From: Chamaecyparis obtusa
Taxonomy: Eukaryota > Streptophyta > Pinopsida > Cupressales > Cupressaceae
Reading direction: 5' to 3'
NCBI GenBank assembly: GCA_027943335.1
Contig: BSBK01003563.1
Coordinates: forward strand, 255,501-319,500
Length of the DNA: 64,000 nucleotides
Shown: piece after piece, positions 11,725-23,237 of the stretch
Position numbering within the stretch: the first letter of the stretch is position 1
Layout: each line of letters opens with the position of its first letter
Notes under the pieces: generated by a model
What the model saw: the letters and a program-made list of their open reading frames with translations, nothing else
The model's database searches: none
Told to the model about the DNA's origin: nothing
Position numbers and translations under genes: made by a program

Positions 11725-12700
11725 GGACTCATCAATGCTGATGCCACCTTTCAAAGATGTATGAGTAAAACATTTGCTGATTTAAAAGATCGGATCATAG
11801 TAATATATCTAGATGATCTTACTATGTTTTCAAAGAAAAGAAAGGATCACATAGAAGATTTAAGGAAAGTATTACAAAGATGTCGAGATGATGGGATTTC
11901 CCTCAATCCAAAAAAGTTTGTGTTCTATGTAACAAAAGGAAAACTCCTTGGCCACATAGTCTCTCAAGAAGGAATCAAAATTGATCTTGAGTGAGTTGAG
12001 GCCATTCAAAGGTTAAGTTTTCCAGTGAATAAGATAGGAGTTAAATCATTCTTTGGATAGGTCAATTTCCTTAGAAGATTTGTACCAAACTTTGCAAAAA
12101 TGACCAAATACATCATAGACATGATGAAAGGTGATTCAAATCTCAAGTGGAATGAAGCAGGTAAGAAAGCTTTTCAGAACATTAAAGATGCTATTGCTAA
12201 TGCCCTAGTATTATGTCATCCAAATTATAGTTGAGATTTCATCATTTATTGTTATGCATCTAAACATACTCTGTCAGCCATACTTATGTAGAAAAATGAT
12301 GAAGGAATACAAGCTCCAATAGCTTTTATGAGCGTTCCTCTAAAGAATCATGAGTTAAAGTATTCACAGATCAAAAAACATGCTTTTACGATGGTCAAAG
12401 CACTGAGGAACTTTTGATTTTATATCTTACATTTGCACTGTGTAGTCTATGTCTCAGACGTAGAAATAAAAAGTGTATTGACTTAGCAAGAGGTGGGGTG
12501 CAACACCCAAGGATCATGGATAGAAAAGATGCAAGAGTATGATATAGAAATTAGGCCCACCAAACTGGTAAAGGGGAATTCTCTATGTAGAGCAATTGCG
12601 GAAGACAAGGCTATAGCAGAGTTGGAAGATATGAAGAAAAATAATTGGTTCTGGCTGTGGGTCTTCGAGATACATGGTTCAAAGATATAGCTTATTTCTT
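11724..12700 (+). pseudogene. Family T pol: RT C-terminal half and RNase H, dead
   Basis: The frame opens inside reverse transcriptase at FGLINADATFQRCM. It contains the catalytic IVIYLDDLTMFSK (Y-x-D-D variant YLDD) and the thumb motif GKLLGHIVSQEGI, then the gypsy-type RNase H connection and domain (IIYCYASKHTLSAIL; AFMSVPLKNHELKYS; a degenerate WIEKMQEYDIEI-x-PTKLVKG). It remains in one frame to 12690 with five or more stops (for example 11992 and near 12058, 12231, 12287 and 12415). The RT fingers and palm N-terminus (F/S-GYNQ, PWGTF) are absent, cut at the LTR-a join. It would have copied element RNA into cDNA. The missing N-half resembles what is present at 38520-38925. Confidence 0.85.
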
Positions 12701-13938
12701 AACATATGGAGAGTGTCCAGAGGGCCTAACAGCAAGGTAAAGAAGAGACCTCAAGTTAAAAGAAGCTAAGTTTGTGATTTGGGATGGCAAACTATTCAAA
12801 AAGGCAATAGATGACACTTTTCTCAAGTGTGTAGATAAGCAGCAACAAGAAAAATTGTTGAAGACATTCCATGAGAAGGCCTATGGGGGACACTTTTCAT
12901 CTTTAGTTACAGCCTTCAAAATATTGAGATAGTGTTATTATTGGCCTGGTATGTTCAGAGACACATACTCCTGGGTAGCTAAGTGCGAGAAATGTAAAAT
13001 GTTCACATGACGTCCTCAACTAGCTGCGCTTCCGTTGAAGCCTATCATCATTGAAGAGCCCTTCTAGAATTGGGGCCTTGATTTAATTGTTCCAATTAAC
13101 CTAGCATCTAGTGTTGGTCACCAGTATATAATAATTGCCACTAACTATTTCACCAAGTGGGTGGAAGCCAAGGTAAAAAAGAAAACAACTTCTGAAGTGG
13201 TATGTGAATTTCTCAAAGAAAATATACTGGTCAGGTTTGGTGTTCCACTCAAATTAGTAATGGACAATGTAGCTTATTTTTCTTTAGTTGAGATCACCAG
13301 TTTCTATTTTGAATATGGAATCACAGTTAGCCACTCATCAGATTACTTCCCACAGGGAAACGGCCAGGCAGAATCTAGTAACAAAAATTTGGTGAATATT
13401 GTTAAGAAATTAGTATAAGATAATTAGAAGAACTAGCATAAAAAGATTCATGAGGCGTTGTGGGTAAACAGGGTAACACCAAAAAGGGCAATCAGTATAT
13501 CACCTTTTGAGCTAGTTTATGGAACTGAAGTGAATCTTCCATTACCTTTGGAATTGGCCACAAACAAACTTAGGACAATAATTGAAGATGACATCTACAA
13601 GGATGGTTTAGAAAAAAGGATTCTTTATCTGAACAAGCTGGAAGAGGAAAGAGTAGAAATATTTGATCATATCACTCAACACCAGATGCGGGTGAAAAAG
13701 ATATTTGACAGGAAGACAAGACCACGAAAATTCATGGTAGGTGATAGTGTGTTGCTATGGGATAAATGCAGTGCTCCAAAGGGAATGCATAAGAAGTTTG
13801 AAACCCTGTGTAAAGGACCATTTGTAATTCATCAAGCATTTGAAAACAATTCTTTCAAGCTAGCTTATTAGGATGGTGAGGTACTACCACTGACCTTCAA
13901 CGGTCAGGATTTGAAACTTTACCAAGTGGAAAATTGAA
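12700..13938 (+). pseudogene. Family T pol: integrase, dead
   Basis: It follows RNase H after a frameshift between 12690 and about 12750. The order is an H2C2-like zinc-finger remnant (CYYWPGMF ... CEKCKMF), then the DDE core with GLDLIVPI (first Asp), VMDNVAYF (second Asp, Gly of the usual DNG lost) and PQGNGQAESSNKNL (Glu), then a C-terminal domain with KFMVGDSVLLWD, GPFVIHQA and DLKLYQVEN ending at 13936. In-frame stops lie near 12928, 13008, 13066, 13416, 13425 and 13869. No chromodomain follows, consistent with a Tat/Athila-type rather than a chromovirus integrase. Confidence 0.85.
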
Positions 13939-14142
13939 AATAGGTAACCCCTATATTGTACCATAGTTGTTTTTTGTTCCTTTGTGTTCTCTAGGTTATT
14001 TTCTTTTCCTTGTTTCCTTTTCCCTTGTTCTTGCTTTAGTTTTGTTGTGTTGCCACCCTCTTTGTTTACCTTTTTGTGAAACCAGAGATTCAGGATTCAT
14101 TTCTTAAACATGGGAATGTTTAAGTCCCCAGTCAGAGCCAAC
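13939..14142 (+). other. 3' untranslated segment before LTR-b
   Basis: T-rich tail, then CATGGGAATGTTTAAGTCCCCAGTCAGAGCCAAC immediately before LTR-b (words of the run: CATGGGAATG, TTTAAG, TCCCCAGTCAGAGCCAAC). The polypurine tract is not obvious; ACATGGGAATG is the best candidate. TCCCCAGTCAGAGCCA is close to the reverse complement of the family's own PBS. Confidence 0.5.
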
Positions 14143-14329
14143 TGTTGCCCCACTTTTCATCCCATAACCATGTGGCCATTTTATAAAGTGGAAGATTTGG
14201 TGTCATAGCTAGGTCTAGTCATGTTTGAGTCTAGGTCTAAGTCTCCCTTAGGATAGGAAGTCCTTGTTGGGTTCCCCCTACCACTGCCTTCTTTCTTTAA
14301 GCTGGGTGGGTTATTTTAATACTTCGTTA
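14143..14329 (+). repeat. LTR-b, left segment (split by element 2)
   Basis: First 187 bp of the complete family T LTR, starting TGTTGCCCCAC. It is interrupted at ACTT-CGTTA (TSD 14325-14329) and resumes at 32640. LTR-a carries the uninterrupted equivalent (ACTTCATTACATTGGGG), which proves the break is an insertion. Confidence 0.9.
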
Positions 14330-15577
14330 TGTGTGTGTGAAAATTGTACCTGATCTATAAACACAACACTTCGATAAAACATTAGAGGTTAGCTATAATT
14401 GAAATTGTGCAAAATTGAAATCTAACTTAACCAAGCGATTTACTGCCTTCTAGTAGGTGCGAGATTAATGTTCTCAGATTGCTATCGAGATCAGTGACCT
14501 AGATGACACCTAAATGAAGGATTTGAATGCCACTGATCTAGATATGAATTGAATGTAATTAATCTATATTTTTTATATTTTCTATGCAATGATATGATGA
14601 AAACTGATATGAAATTATGCTAGAATGAAATTGATCTATGAATATGCAAAGTAAGCTAACAATGATATGAAAATGAATCTAAATGAATGCAAAACAAGAT
14701 TGATCTCAGAAAGGTGTCGATTCGCAAGAGCTTTGATTTTCCCAATTCTAATTCTCCAGCGTGATTGTGCAAATTTGTGGATGAATTATGAAGAGCCGAG
14801 CCTTGGTTTTATAGAAATCCAGGGCTTTGGAGGTGCATGGAGAAAAGCCATAAATCACTCAAATAACTCAACTTGATTTTTGAGTTATTTTTAAATAAAG
14901 ATAATTAAGTCACAAAAATCATGCAAAAGCACAGTTCAACTTGAATTAGAAGTTTAGATCAACTTTAAAACTCAAAAAGATGTTGAGTTTTAAAAAGCTA
15001 ACAACTTGCATTGATTTTCCAATTTGAGTTTAACTGGTCCTTGAATGTGCACATGGATAATTATGATTTAATAAATAAATAAAGTGATTTATTCTCAACT
15101 TAACTGCTTTTTGAAATAAAATAATTAATTTATGGTTTAATTAACTATTTTATCAAACTTTTATTAAAAACTATATTATTAAATAATGACAACTTGCTTT
15201 AATTAATTAAATAAAAATTTAATCAATTATTCATAGGATATTGGATTTATTGTCAAAATTAAATAATACAATTAATAAGAGATAGAATTAAATTTAATTA
15301 AATAATTAAGTGGCAAGATATTAAATCTAATTAATGAAAATATTCAATTAATCAAACTTAGGATAAATGTGATTTATCACCAAATAATCATTAAATTAAA
15401 GATAATTAAGATAATTAGGAATATTGCTAGGAATATTCCCCGATGTAGAATTTAAGATAATCAATTAGGATTCGATGATGTGCAAATGTGCCTTAGGTTA
15501 GGACTTTGATGTCAATTTCATTCAATCTGTAGATACATGAGATTAATGAACTTATAGCCCATTTTTGGGGTATTACA
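14330..15577 (-). repeat. 3' LTR of element 2
   Basis: On the plus strand it starts (TG)5 AAAATTG-like and ends GGTATTACA; in element direction it is TGTAATACCC to CACACA. It pairs with 31387-32634, the same length apart from a TG-slippage and compensating changes. It is very AT-rich between 15060 and 15460. Short frames inside (for example 14667) are not genes. Confidence 0.93.
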
Positions 15578-15591
15578 TTTTGCCCCTCTTT
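15578..15591 (-). promoter_or_regulatory. Polypurine tract of element 2
   Basis: The minus strand reads CAAAGAGGGGCAAAA directly before the LTR start TGTAATACC. This is the position and composition expected for the plus-strand primer. Confidence 0.75.
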
Positions 15592-16800
15592 GAATTATTG
15601 CGTGAAGCGCAGTGGTTCAAAGAAAGTTTGTGTTTGATAGAGATATGAAAGTGATTCGAAATTGATAATTGATATGAGACAGAAGCTGATTGATATTGAT
15701 TTGATATGGAGATAATAGGTCCTGAATGACCAAAGATAATGTTCACTATAGCAGTGATGAACTGATGATTGCGAAAAAGTGTCAAAATGCCTGATTCCAA
15801 ACCTTAGGATTGCTAAGAAGTGAGTGACCGGTTCTAGACTCGATTGTCTTAACAGAACTAGTAGGTATCACATCTGAATCCTTCAGTTGCTGAAGAACCA
15901 AGGAAAGAACACTATGATCTGATGGTTGCAAAAACTGATATAGTTTACAAGATTAGGAGAATACCAGATTGATATGGATCGATGAATCTGATATGCCCCA
16001 AGTGATGATAGATTTGCCCTGAGCGATGAGGTCTTTTTTGATGAATCAGTAACTAGACATGATTGTTGTCTTGATCACTGATGAAAGATATGGATAGAAA
16101 TTGATTTACAGACTTTGAATGATGTGCAATACCATGCCCCCTTCAGGATTAAAATTGAAATCTGACAAGAAAAGTCAACGTTGATAGTTTAGAAGCATGT
16201 TAATTGATTTGAGAAGTGGTTATACACGTTTGAGAATGCATTTTGCATCGTTTAGAGGTCCAGACGACCAAGTTTGACTAGGTTAAACCATGAGTTGACC
16301 ATGGTTGACCAAGTTGAAATTTTGATAGTTTGATGTAAGATAATCAGTTAAGTTGAATACTAGAGTTCTGTGATGATCGAAGGTCGAATATGCAAGCAGT
16401 AGACCGTCCTAGGCCCAAAAATTTTAAATCACATTTTTGACATATTAAATGATCTTAGATTTTGATTTTGATCCCGAAAATGGATTTAGAACGTCGAAAT
16501 TAGCCAGGGGTGCAATTTTCATGAAAAATGGAGCACTTTTGAAAATTAGGTCAAATGCTATGTCATTTTCAATTCATTTCAACCATTTGACTTTGGAAAT
16601 TGTGCGGAGCCCTCTAAGTGAGAAAATGGCAGAACAATGAGATCTGAAGGTTCCTGTGAGTTTGCATTGATTTGAGTGTAGCTGGAGATACCAGAGACCT
16701 TGACAATATGGACATCCGGTAGGTGGACCTCTGTTCCCCTCTGAAAATGCAAATTTTTCATGTTCCTAGCATTTTTTAATATTTTTCGTACGCATTTTGC
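15592..16800. other. Element 2 3' region, proximal part, no gene seen
   Basis: About 1.2 kb between PPT and the palindrome cluster. GAT/TGAT-rich on the plus strand, with no frame above 80 codons that looks coding. It may contain the promoter or 5' untranslated exon of the antisense mobile-domain ORF; this is inference from position. Confidence 0.4.
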
Positions 16801-16819
16801 TTTTTAATTTTTGCATGTT

Positions 16820-17150
16820 TGAAAACTCATACGAGTCTCCACCCAGACTTGTATGACACTTCATTTGAATTTGCTTTTTCATTTCAAGTCCACCCAAGTG
16901 TCGTATGAGAGGGACCCTTGTGTCGTACGACATTCCATCGGGTCCCTCGAAACTCGTATGATCCCGGGCGCAGTGTCGTATGACCATGAAATGTTGTTTG
17001 GTATACTGTGGAGTGTCGTACAACATTTCACTAGGTCCCTCGAAACTCATATGATCCCGGGCACAGTGTCGTATGACCACAAAATGTCATTTGGTATACT
17101 GTGGAGTGTCGTACGACATTTGATGCCAGTCTGGACTATTGTATGAAAAA
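16820..17150. repeat. GTCGTACGAC palindrome cluster with 93-bp tandem repeat
   Basis: Repeated words CTCGTATGATCCCGGG and GTGTCGTACGACATTT occur here. A 93-bp unit starting GGTCCCTCGAAACTC is present at 16941 and again at 17034. GTCGTACGAC (near 16923 and 17109) is a perfect 10-bp palindrome. The same core, as ACTCGTACGACACTGGGT, recurs in the 5' leader of the element (28960-29300, 31030-31260). Confidence 0.8.
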
Positions 17151-17321
17151 TAGAGTGTTGAAAACTGACTTTTAGGGCCAAATTTTGACTTTTTTGATGC
17201 CTGATGCTGATATCTGACTGGTTGACCTACCTTCTGAAGTACCTGACTGTCCAATTTTTGTACTATTAGCCTGTTATTGAACCCAATTTCTGATAGAATG
17301 CCCTATTTTTGTATGATATAG

Positions 17322-19242
17322 GTGACATATCCAGATGTACATGTTCGACATTCATACCCGGCCACCCAGAGATTATGTGTCGCGCTTCTAGACCTGATGA
17401 GGGTTCATCTTGTTGCCTATGGATTTGAGTATTTGATTCATTTACCTAACATTAGGGTAAATCATGGCCTTTTGAGTGCCTTGATTGAGAGATTCCATTC
17501 GGAGACACAGACATTTCATTTACCTATTGGAGAGATGACCATGACTCCAGAGGAAATCTATAGGATATTGCGCATTCCATTTCATAGCAATCGACGTCCT
17601 GAGTACGTGAGTTTTGGTCAGGGTGGTCTTCATGCCTTTAGGCATCTATTTGGAGATGATACATAATTGATGGGGTCCATTTCTTGGGAGACCCTTGTAC
17701 AACGATATGGTTAGATGCACCGTTTAGAGTGCATTATCACTGGTATGATCGGGGAGCTTATCATGCCAGGCCATCAGTAGAACAGCTTTTTGATGGGATG
17801 GGCTCTGATGGTAGCACTTCTTATGGCTACGCCCACTGAGCTTGCCTGGGTTCAGTGCCTCTTAGCAAATATGTTTTCAAAGATGCATGAGATCATTTAT
17901 CAGGATTGCAAGAGCTTTGCTTCAGGAGCTCTTGTATTACAGATATGGGCCTGGGAGCATATCCCAGTATTGAGACTAGTTTTTCAGACACAGCGGCAGC
18001 CACAGGAGCCAGTGATATATACATATGCTAGTTATGTCACACAGGTTCGGATGGATCATACCGAGTACTTCCGATGATGTCTAGATGACATGACTTTTGT
18101 TCATTGGAGGCCATATTTGCAAATAGAGATCTAGCCCACTGCGAGGGAGCAGTATAGTTTTCTTTTTCAGAGTCGAGTACTTGTTGGCCACTCTCCCACT
18201 ATTCTAGAGAGATTTTTTATTAGCAGAGTGTGGCGTTAGTATGGACGTAGATAGGATACCCCATGAGAGTACACTGCATATGCTCACATTGTGTGTGAGA
18301 TTGGGCTTAGATGGACACCAAGGCTCTCTTATTCCTTATGTACGGAGGAGTACAGTCCTATTATAGGCAAATATTGGGACTACCGGCCATAGGTTGTCGA
18401 TGCAGGAGTGACAAACAGATACATTGAGTGGCTTGCAGATCATCCCATTCACAGATTCTTAGATCCTACATAGTGGATACCCTCCATGGAGGAGGCGATG
18501 GATGTTACAGGTGCTCTGATGGTACAAGGCCCAAGACCACAGGCAGTGCATCCTACACTGCCTAGACAGAGAGTGATAGCTCCATTGCAGAGATCATCTG
18601 GGCATATGAGGCCTCCTCATCCTTCTACTTCTCCCATAGGCACATCCACAGGGTCACATAGATGATCCATGGGTGAGAGGGGTACATTGGGCAGTATCGG
18701 TGCGACGGATGAGGTGTTGGCAGGTGAGCAGTTTGTAGGTGGTGATGCAAATCCCACACAAGTAGACACCACTTTTGATTTGGGTGCGGAGGTCAGATGC
18801 CGTAAGGCGTGTAGATCAGAGATGACTAGACAATAGCCAGAGCAGCCAGCACAGGATACAGAGATGCTAGCAACTGCAGCAGAGCCTACTATTCCTCTCA
18901 CTTCTATAGAGATGATTAAACAGCTTAGAGCTCAAGTTCAGGACGTGAAGGTATAGAGTGCCAAATGGGAGGAGAGGTTTTAGGAGGTAGACAGGCAGTG
19001 CACTAAGCTTCATGCAGAGCTTTGTTCAGAGGTTCAGAGACTAAAAATAGAGGTGACCCATCAGACCTCACGGGCCTCCTATTATGTGTCTACTTATTAT
19101 GTTGTTGTTCCTACTAAGTAGAGCGTACCTACATACTCTAAGTACATGGCAGCCTCAGAGGGCTAGGGCACTGAGGGTAGAGGTCATACCAGATGCACCA
19201 CTGCCTCCTCCACCAAATACCAAGGAGCATGCTGAGAGTTGA
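17322..19242 (+). pseudogene. Antisense ORF with plant mobile domain (PMD)
   Basis: It lies opposite to gag-pol in the 3' region of element 2. One reading frame spans about 640 codons. The first 110 hold the PMD hallmark LLSALIERFHSETQTFHLP-IGEMTMTPEEIYRIL, followed by PEYVSFGQGG. The middle keeps LANMFSKMHEIIYQDCKSF, LQIWAWEHIP, VHWRPYLQ and EYTAYAHIVCEIGLRW, as in PMD/aminotransferase-like proteins. The tail is Pro/Thr/Gln-rich with a coiled-coil-like stretch (IKQLRAQVQDVKV ... VQRLKIEVTHQ). Roughly 15 in-frame stops (first 17664-17666) but no evident frameshift. PMD proteins are known both as host silencing factors (MAIN/MAIL1 type) and as cargo of plant transposons. An ATG at 17322 follows TATAG; an upstream intron is possible. 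Confidence 0.8.
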
Positions 19243-21240
19243 TTCTTGTGGCCCTGTTTTGATATGTTCTATTCTTTGTTATCACTGATATACCATTCTA
19301 ATTCTGATAGCTTTTCGGAGCTCATTCTTTTGTACATTGTGCTAGTAGTGCACCCCTAACACATTTCAAGATTTGTGATATATATGAGATGGATATTTTG
19401 ATTATGACTTCATTTGTACTTGTCATGATGTGGATTTATGATGATATCATGCTATGCTTATGCTATGATTAGTGTAGAATGTATGTATGGATCGATGCAA
19501 TGCAATGATTTCTTTCATATGTATGGATGTTATGCAAATGTAATTGATTATGAAAAGATGTATGTATGATTTTATGCGTATACAAGGAATGTAATGTAAT
19601 GCAACAAATGATAATGATATGAGATGTAAATGCAGCAATACACATGATATGTTTTTGCAGGTTGATGAAGACAAGTACTTAGTCTTATGTCAAAAGGATG
19701 TTTAACCCTAGAGGGTTACTACTCGTGGTTTGATGAAGAGACCTCCGAGTGAGACTCAACTCTTGTTAGATGTGAAGAATTTTTTAAGCTTTGAAGTGTT
19801 TCCAAATAGTTGTGAGATCATGAAACATGCAAAATGCAAAGAGACATGCAAAATGAAATGCAACCTAAGACCTAGGACCTAGTCACTGATCATATTTTGA
19901 TTTGTTATCATCATTGAATTTTTAGGTAACCAGATAAATCAATACAATGCCCACTAGCTATGAAACCATAGACATATGAATATTGATTTGTATGCGCAAG
20001 AATCAATACAACACCCACTGGTCAACAAGCATGGATATATGAATATTGATTTTATTTTCAAAATTTCGGATTAGATATAAGCACCAAGGCACAAATGCCA
20101 GGATGACCTAAATATCATGTCCATTTTGATATAGCAATTTGTACAAGAATTAAAACATAAACATTGTGATGACCTGAATATGCCTTGCATGACAAACACA
20201 TCAAATAGCCAAGAGATCATTCTAAATCCAATGTGAATTACCCGTAGTGACCCTTTATCATTCACATCCTTAGGTAAGATCATGTTTCACAATAGGAGAA
20301 AGAACTCACTCAAAAAGAAAATAGTTAGATCAAACTTCCTTAAATTTTCTAGGTATCAATGGTCAAGGTATGCATGGCCATCCAATTCAAGATAGAGGCT
20401 CTTATAGTCAGACACCATTCCAATCCAGAATTTCCAAGGACATTAGATTTTCACATACAAGTAGAAGACAAAGAAAAGATTATGCCCCTAGTCATCACTC
20501 TCTAAATCCTATAAAGGACATCATCAAAGAGATCGAAGGGACACAATATGAAAAAATCTCAATGCGAATTAGTAAGCATACAAGGAGATAAAAGCATGTA
20601 AAAAAGAGCATAGATTGTTTTCAGTTTGATGTTTGATTGCGTTGTTGTAGATGCAAAATCTTTTCTAGAGACAAGACTAACTAATTGACTCACATGAAGC
20701 TTCAAAGGACTCTAACTAGATATGATATGTCTAAGATATACTAGAGACCATAGGATATGACATTGATTGCCCCCAAGTTTGAACATTGATAGGGTACAGA
20801 CACTTGAGCAGATTGGTGGACAAACTGACTTATTGAAAACTGGAAATGCAAAAACAAACTGGGAGATATGTACAAACTAAAGCAAGACTAAAAGCTGGGA
20901 AAGACCAATATTGCACTGATAGATGGAGCATTTTGAAACAAGTGGTGCCCGTTTGCTGGGTTTTCACCATCTTGGCAGAGATTCTATTTTTGCTACCAAG
21001 GTGCCTGTTTCTAGGTTTTCAGCAAGGCACTCTTTCTTTTTCATTTTTTTTGTATTTTTCATTTTTTTTGTATTTTTCATTTTTTTTGAATTTTTTTGTA
21101 CTTTTGATATTTTTTGATTTTTTTGTGAATCATCAAGGCACCTATTGCTAGGTTTTCACCAAGATGTTCATTTTTTCAGGACTTTTTCTAATTTTTAAGA
21201 TTTTTTTAGGACATTTTACCATAGACTAAATGCCTTAGGC
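19243..21240. other. Element 2 spacer between PMD ORF and integrase
   Basis: About 2 kb without a credible gene. ATG-rich AT DNA (19440-19660) and CACC/TCAATAC words occur (19930-20050). A T-rich triple repeat occupies 21031-21120 (words CATTTTTTTTGTATTTTT). Lys/Arg-rich frames such as 20370 are unsupported. Confidence 0.5.
21031..21120 (+). repeat. T-rich short tandem repeat
   Basis: About three to four imperfect copies of a 20-bp CATTTTTTTTGTATTTTT-like unit. On the element strand this is an A-rich stretch downstream of integrase and could act as a poly(A)-like or slippage tract. Confidence 0.75.
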
Positions 21241-22290
21241 GTAGAATTTCTTCAGATGGAGAACGTTGATTGGTTCTTGGAGCTGTTCTCCTTCAGTCAT
21301 TGAGACTTGATAGGCACCAGAGCCAAAAGTAGCAGTGATGAAAAAGGGACTTAGCTAGTTGGGTTCCAACTTCCCCTTGCATTCTCGATGGGATTGATTT
21401 TTAGCATTTTCTCTCAAGACTAGATCGCCAACCTGAAATTCTCTGTGTCTGACTTTCTTGTTGTAGCCTCTAGACATTCTCTTCTGATATACTCTGAGAT
21501 GATCATACGCTAATTTTCTAAGCTCATCTAGTAGTTCAAGTTCTTGCAACCTAGACATTCTGTAGTCATCATCAGTTACAAGACCATGCATTATGATTCT
21601 CAGTGATGGGATTTTAACCTCAATAGGTAGTACTGCTTCAGACCCATAAACTAAAGCAAAAGGTGTAGCCCCTGTAGGTGTTCTGATACTTGTTCTGTAG
21701 GCCCATAGAGCTGGATTAATCATGAGATGCCAGTCTCTGCTAGTTTTGTTTACTGTTTTATGCAAGATCTTTAATAGATTTTTGTTAGAAGCCTCTGCTT
21801 GTCCATTCCCTTGTGGATAGTAGATAGAAGACCAATGTTGTGTGATCTTGAATTTGGCACATAGATCATCTAGGTCTTTATTCCTAAATTGCCCACCGTT
21901 ATCTATGATTATGGAATGAGGTATCCCATATCTACATATGATATAGTTCAATATGAACATAGATATCTATTTCCCTATTGCTTGTGTCAAAGGGACCGCC
22001 TCTACCCATTTTGTAAAATAATCTGTGCCTATGATTATATGGGTATGTCCATTAGAAGAATGAGGATGAATCATCTCGATAAGATCAAATGCCCATTGAT
22101 GGAAAGGCCATTGTGTTGTAAAGGGGATTAGATCCCTCCCTGGAGAATGAATTAGGTTGCCATGCACTTGGCACTTTTGACAATTCTTAGAAAATTTGAT
22201 AGCCTCTTTCTCCATTTCAGGCCAATAGTACCCAGCCCTAATAAGTTTTTGAGCTAGTGTTAAACCATTCAAGTGTGACCCACAAATACC
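21240..22290 (-). pseudogene. Element 2 integrase
   Basis: The frame begins with a zinc-binding remnant (LIRAGYYWPEM ... CQKCQVHGNL). The DDE core follows: FDLIEMIHPHSSNGH (first Asp), IIIGTDYFTKWVEAVPL, YGIPHSIIIDNGGQF (second Asp) and YYPQGNGQAEASNKNLLKIL (Glu). The C-terminal part has ALVYGSEAVLPIE and REFQVGDLVLRE and runs to about 21240 with a final VLHLKKFY-like end. Two stops (21965-21967 and 21355-21357) break it. Integrase would insert the cDNA; all three acidic residues are still encoded. Confidence 0.9.
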
Positions 22291-22395
22291 ATCATGGACT
22301 TCCTCTAATGCACATTGAGACTCTTCCTATTCTAAACATCTAAGTAGTGTACCATCTAGACCTCGTTTGTATAGATCATGACCAATGATGACATA

Positions 22396-23237
22396 TCAGG
22401 AGGCATTATGGATAAGGTATCTCTTTTCATGGTGGTTGAAGGTATCAGGAATGATTTGGTCTTGGAGATAGGAAAATAGGTTTTTATACCGGGATGAATC
22501 ATAACCTACAATAGTGCAGATCATGCGGGTTTCAGGGGAGTCATATGCAGGATAAGATAGTGCTTCCACTAGAAAATCATAGCATAGCTCATGTTCAGGC
22601 TGCTGTAATAAAGTAGATAGTGTTGCCATTGCATCGGCAACCTTGTTCTCCATTCTAGGAATTTGCTCAAATGTGATAGATATGAAATATTTCTTAAGTT
22701 ATCTACCATTCTCTTGTAAGGAATGATCTTTTCATCTTTAGTTTGGTACACATCATTGACTTGATGAATAACAAGTTGAGAGTCTCCATGAATGTGTAGC
22801 TCTGTTACTCTCCATTCAATTGCTAGTTTCATACCATTCAAGAGGGCTTCATATTCCACAATATTGTTTGTGCAGGGGAACTTTAGTCTGAATGCTTTTG
22901 GGATGGAGTATCCTTGAGGAGTTATGAACAATATGCCTACTCTAGATCCATTCTGTGTATAGGAGCCATCAAAGAACAATTGCCATTCTCTAGAAGATAG
23001 GTGCATAATAGAGGAGTCTGGAAATTCCATTTGTATTGGTGTGTCATCAAACATGGGTGCATCTACTAGTTGATCAGCAATAAATTGACCTTTTATAGCT
23101 TTTCTTTCAACATATTCAATGTCAAATTCGCTTAGAAGCATGACCCATTTAGCCAGTCTACCTATGAGGGTAGCCTTGCTTAGTAGGTATTTTAGTGGAT
23201 CAATTTTTGCTACTAGATGCATGGTATGAGATAGCAT
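22396..23237 (-). pseudogene. Element 2 second (archaeal-type) RNase H
   Basis: After the gypsy RNase H tail (LAKWVMLLSEFDIEYVERKAIKGQ, ADQLVDAP), a second RNase H starts at WQLFFDGSYTQNGSRVGIL. It keeps catalytic-type residues in FFDGS (Asp), NNIVEYEALLNGM (Glu) and HIHGDSQLVIHQV (Asp). A frameshift near 22650 moves the end (NKVADAMATLSTL, last Asp) into the next frame. Duplicate RNase H between RT and integrase is the known Tat arrangement. Confidence 0.85.
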
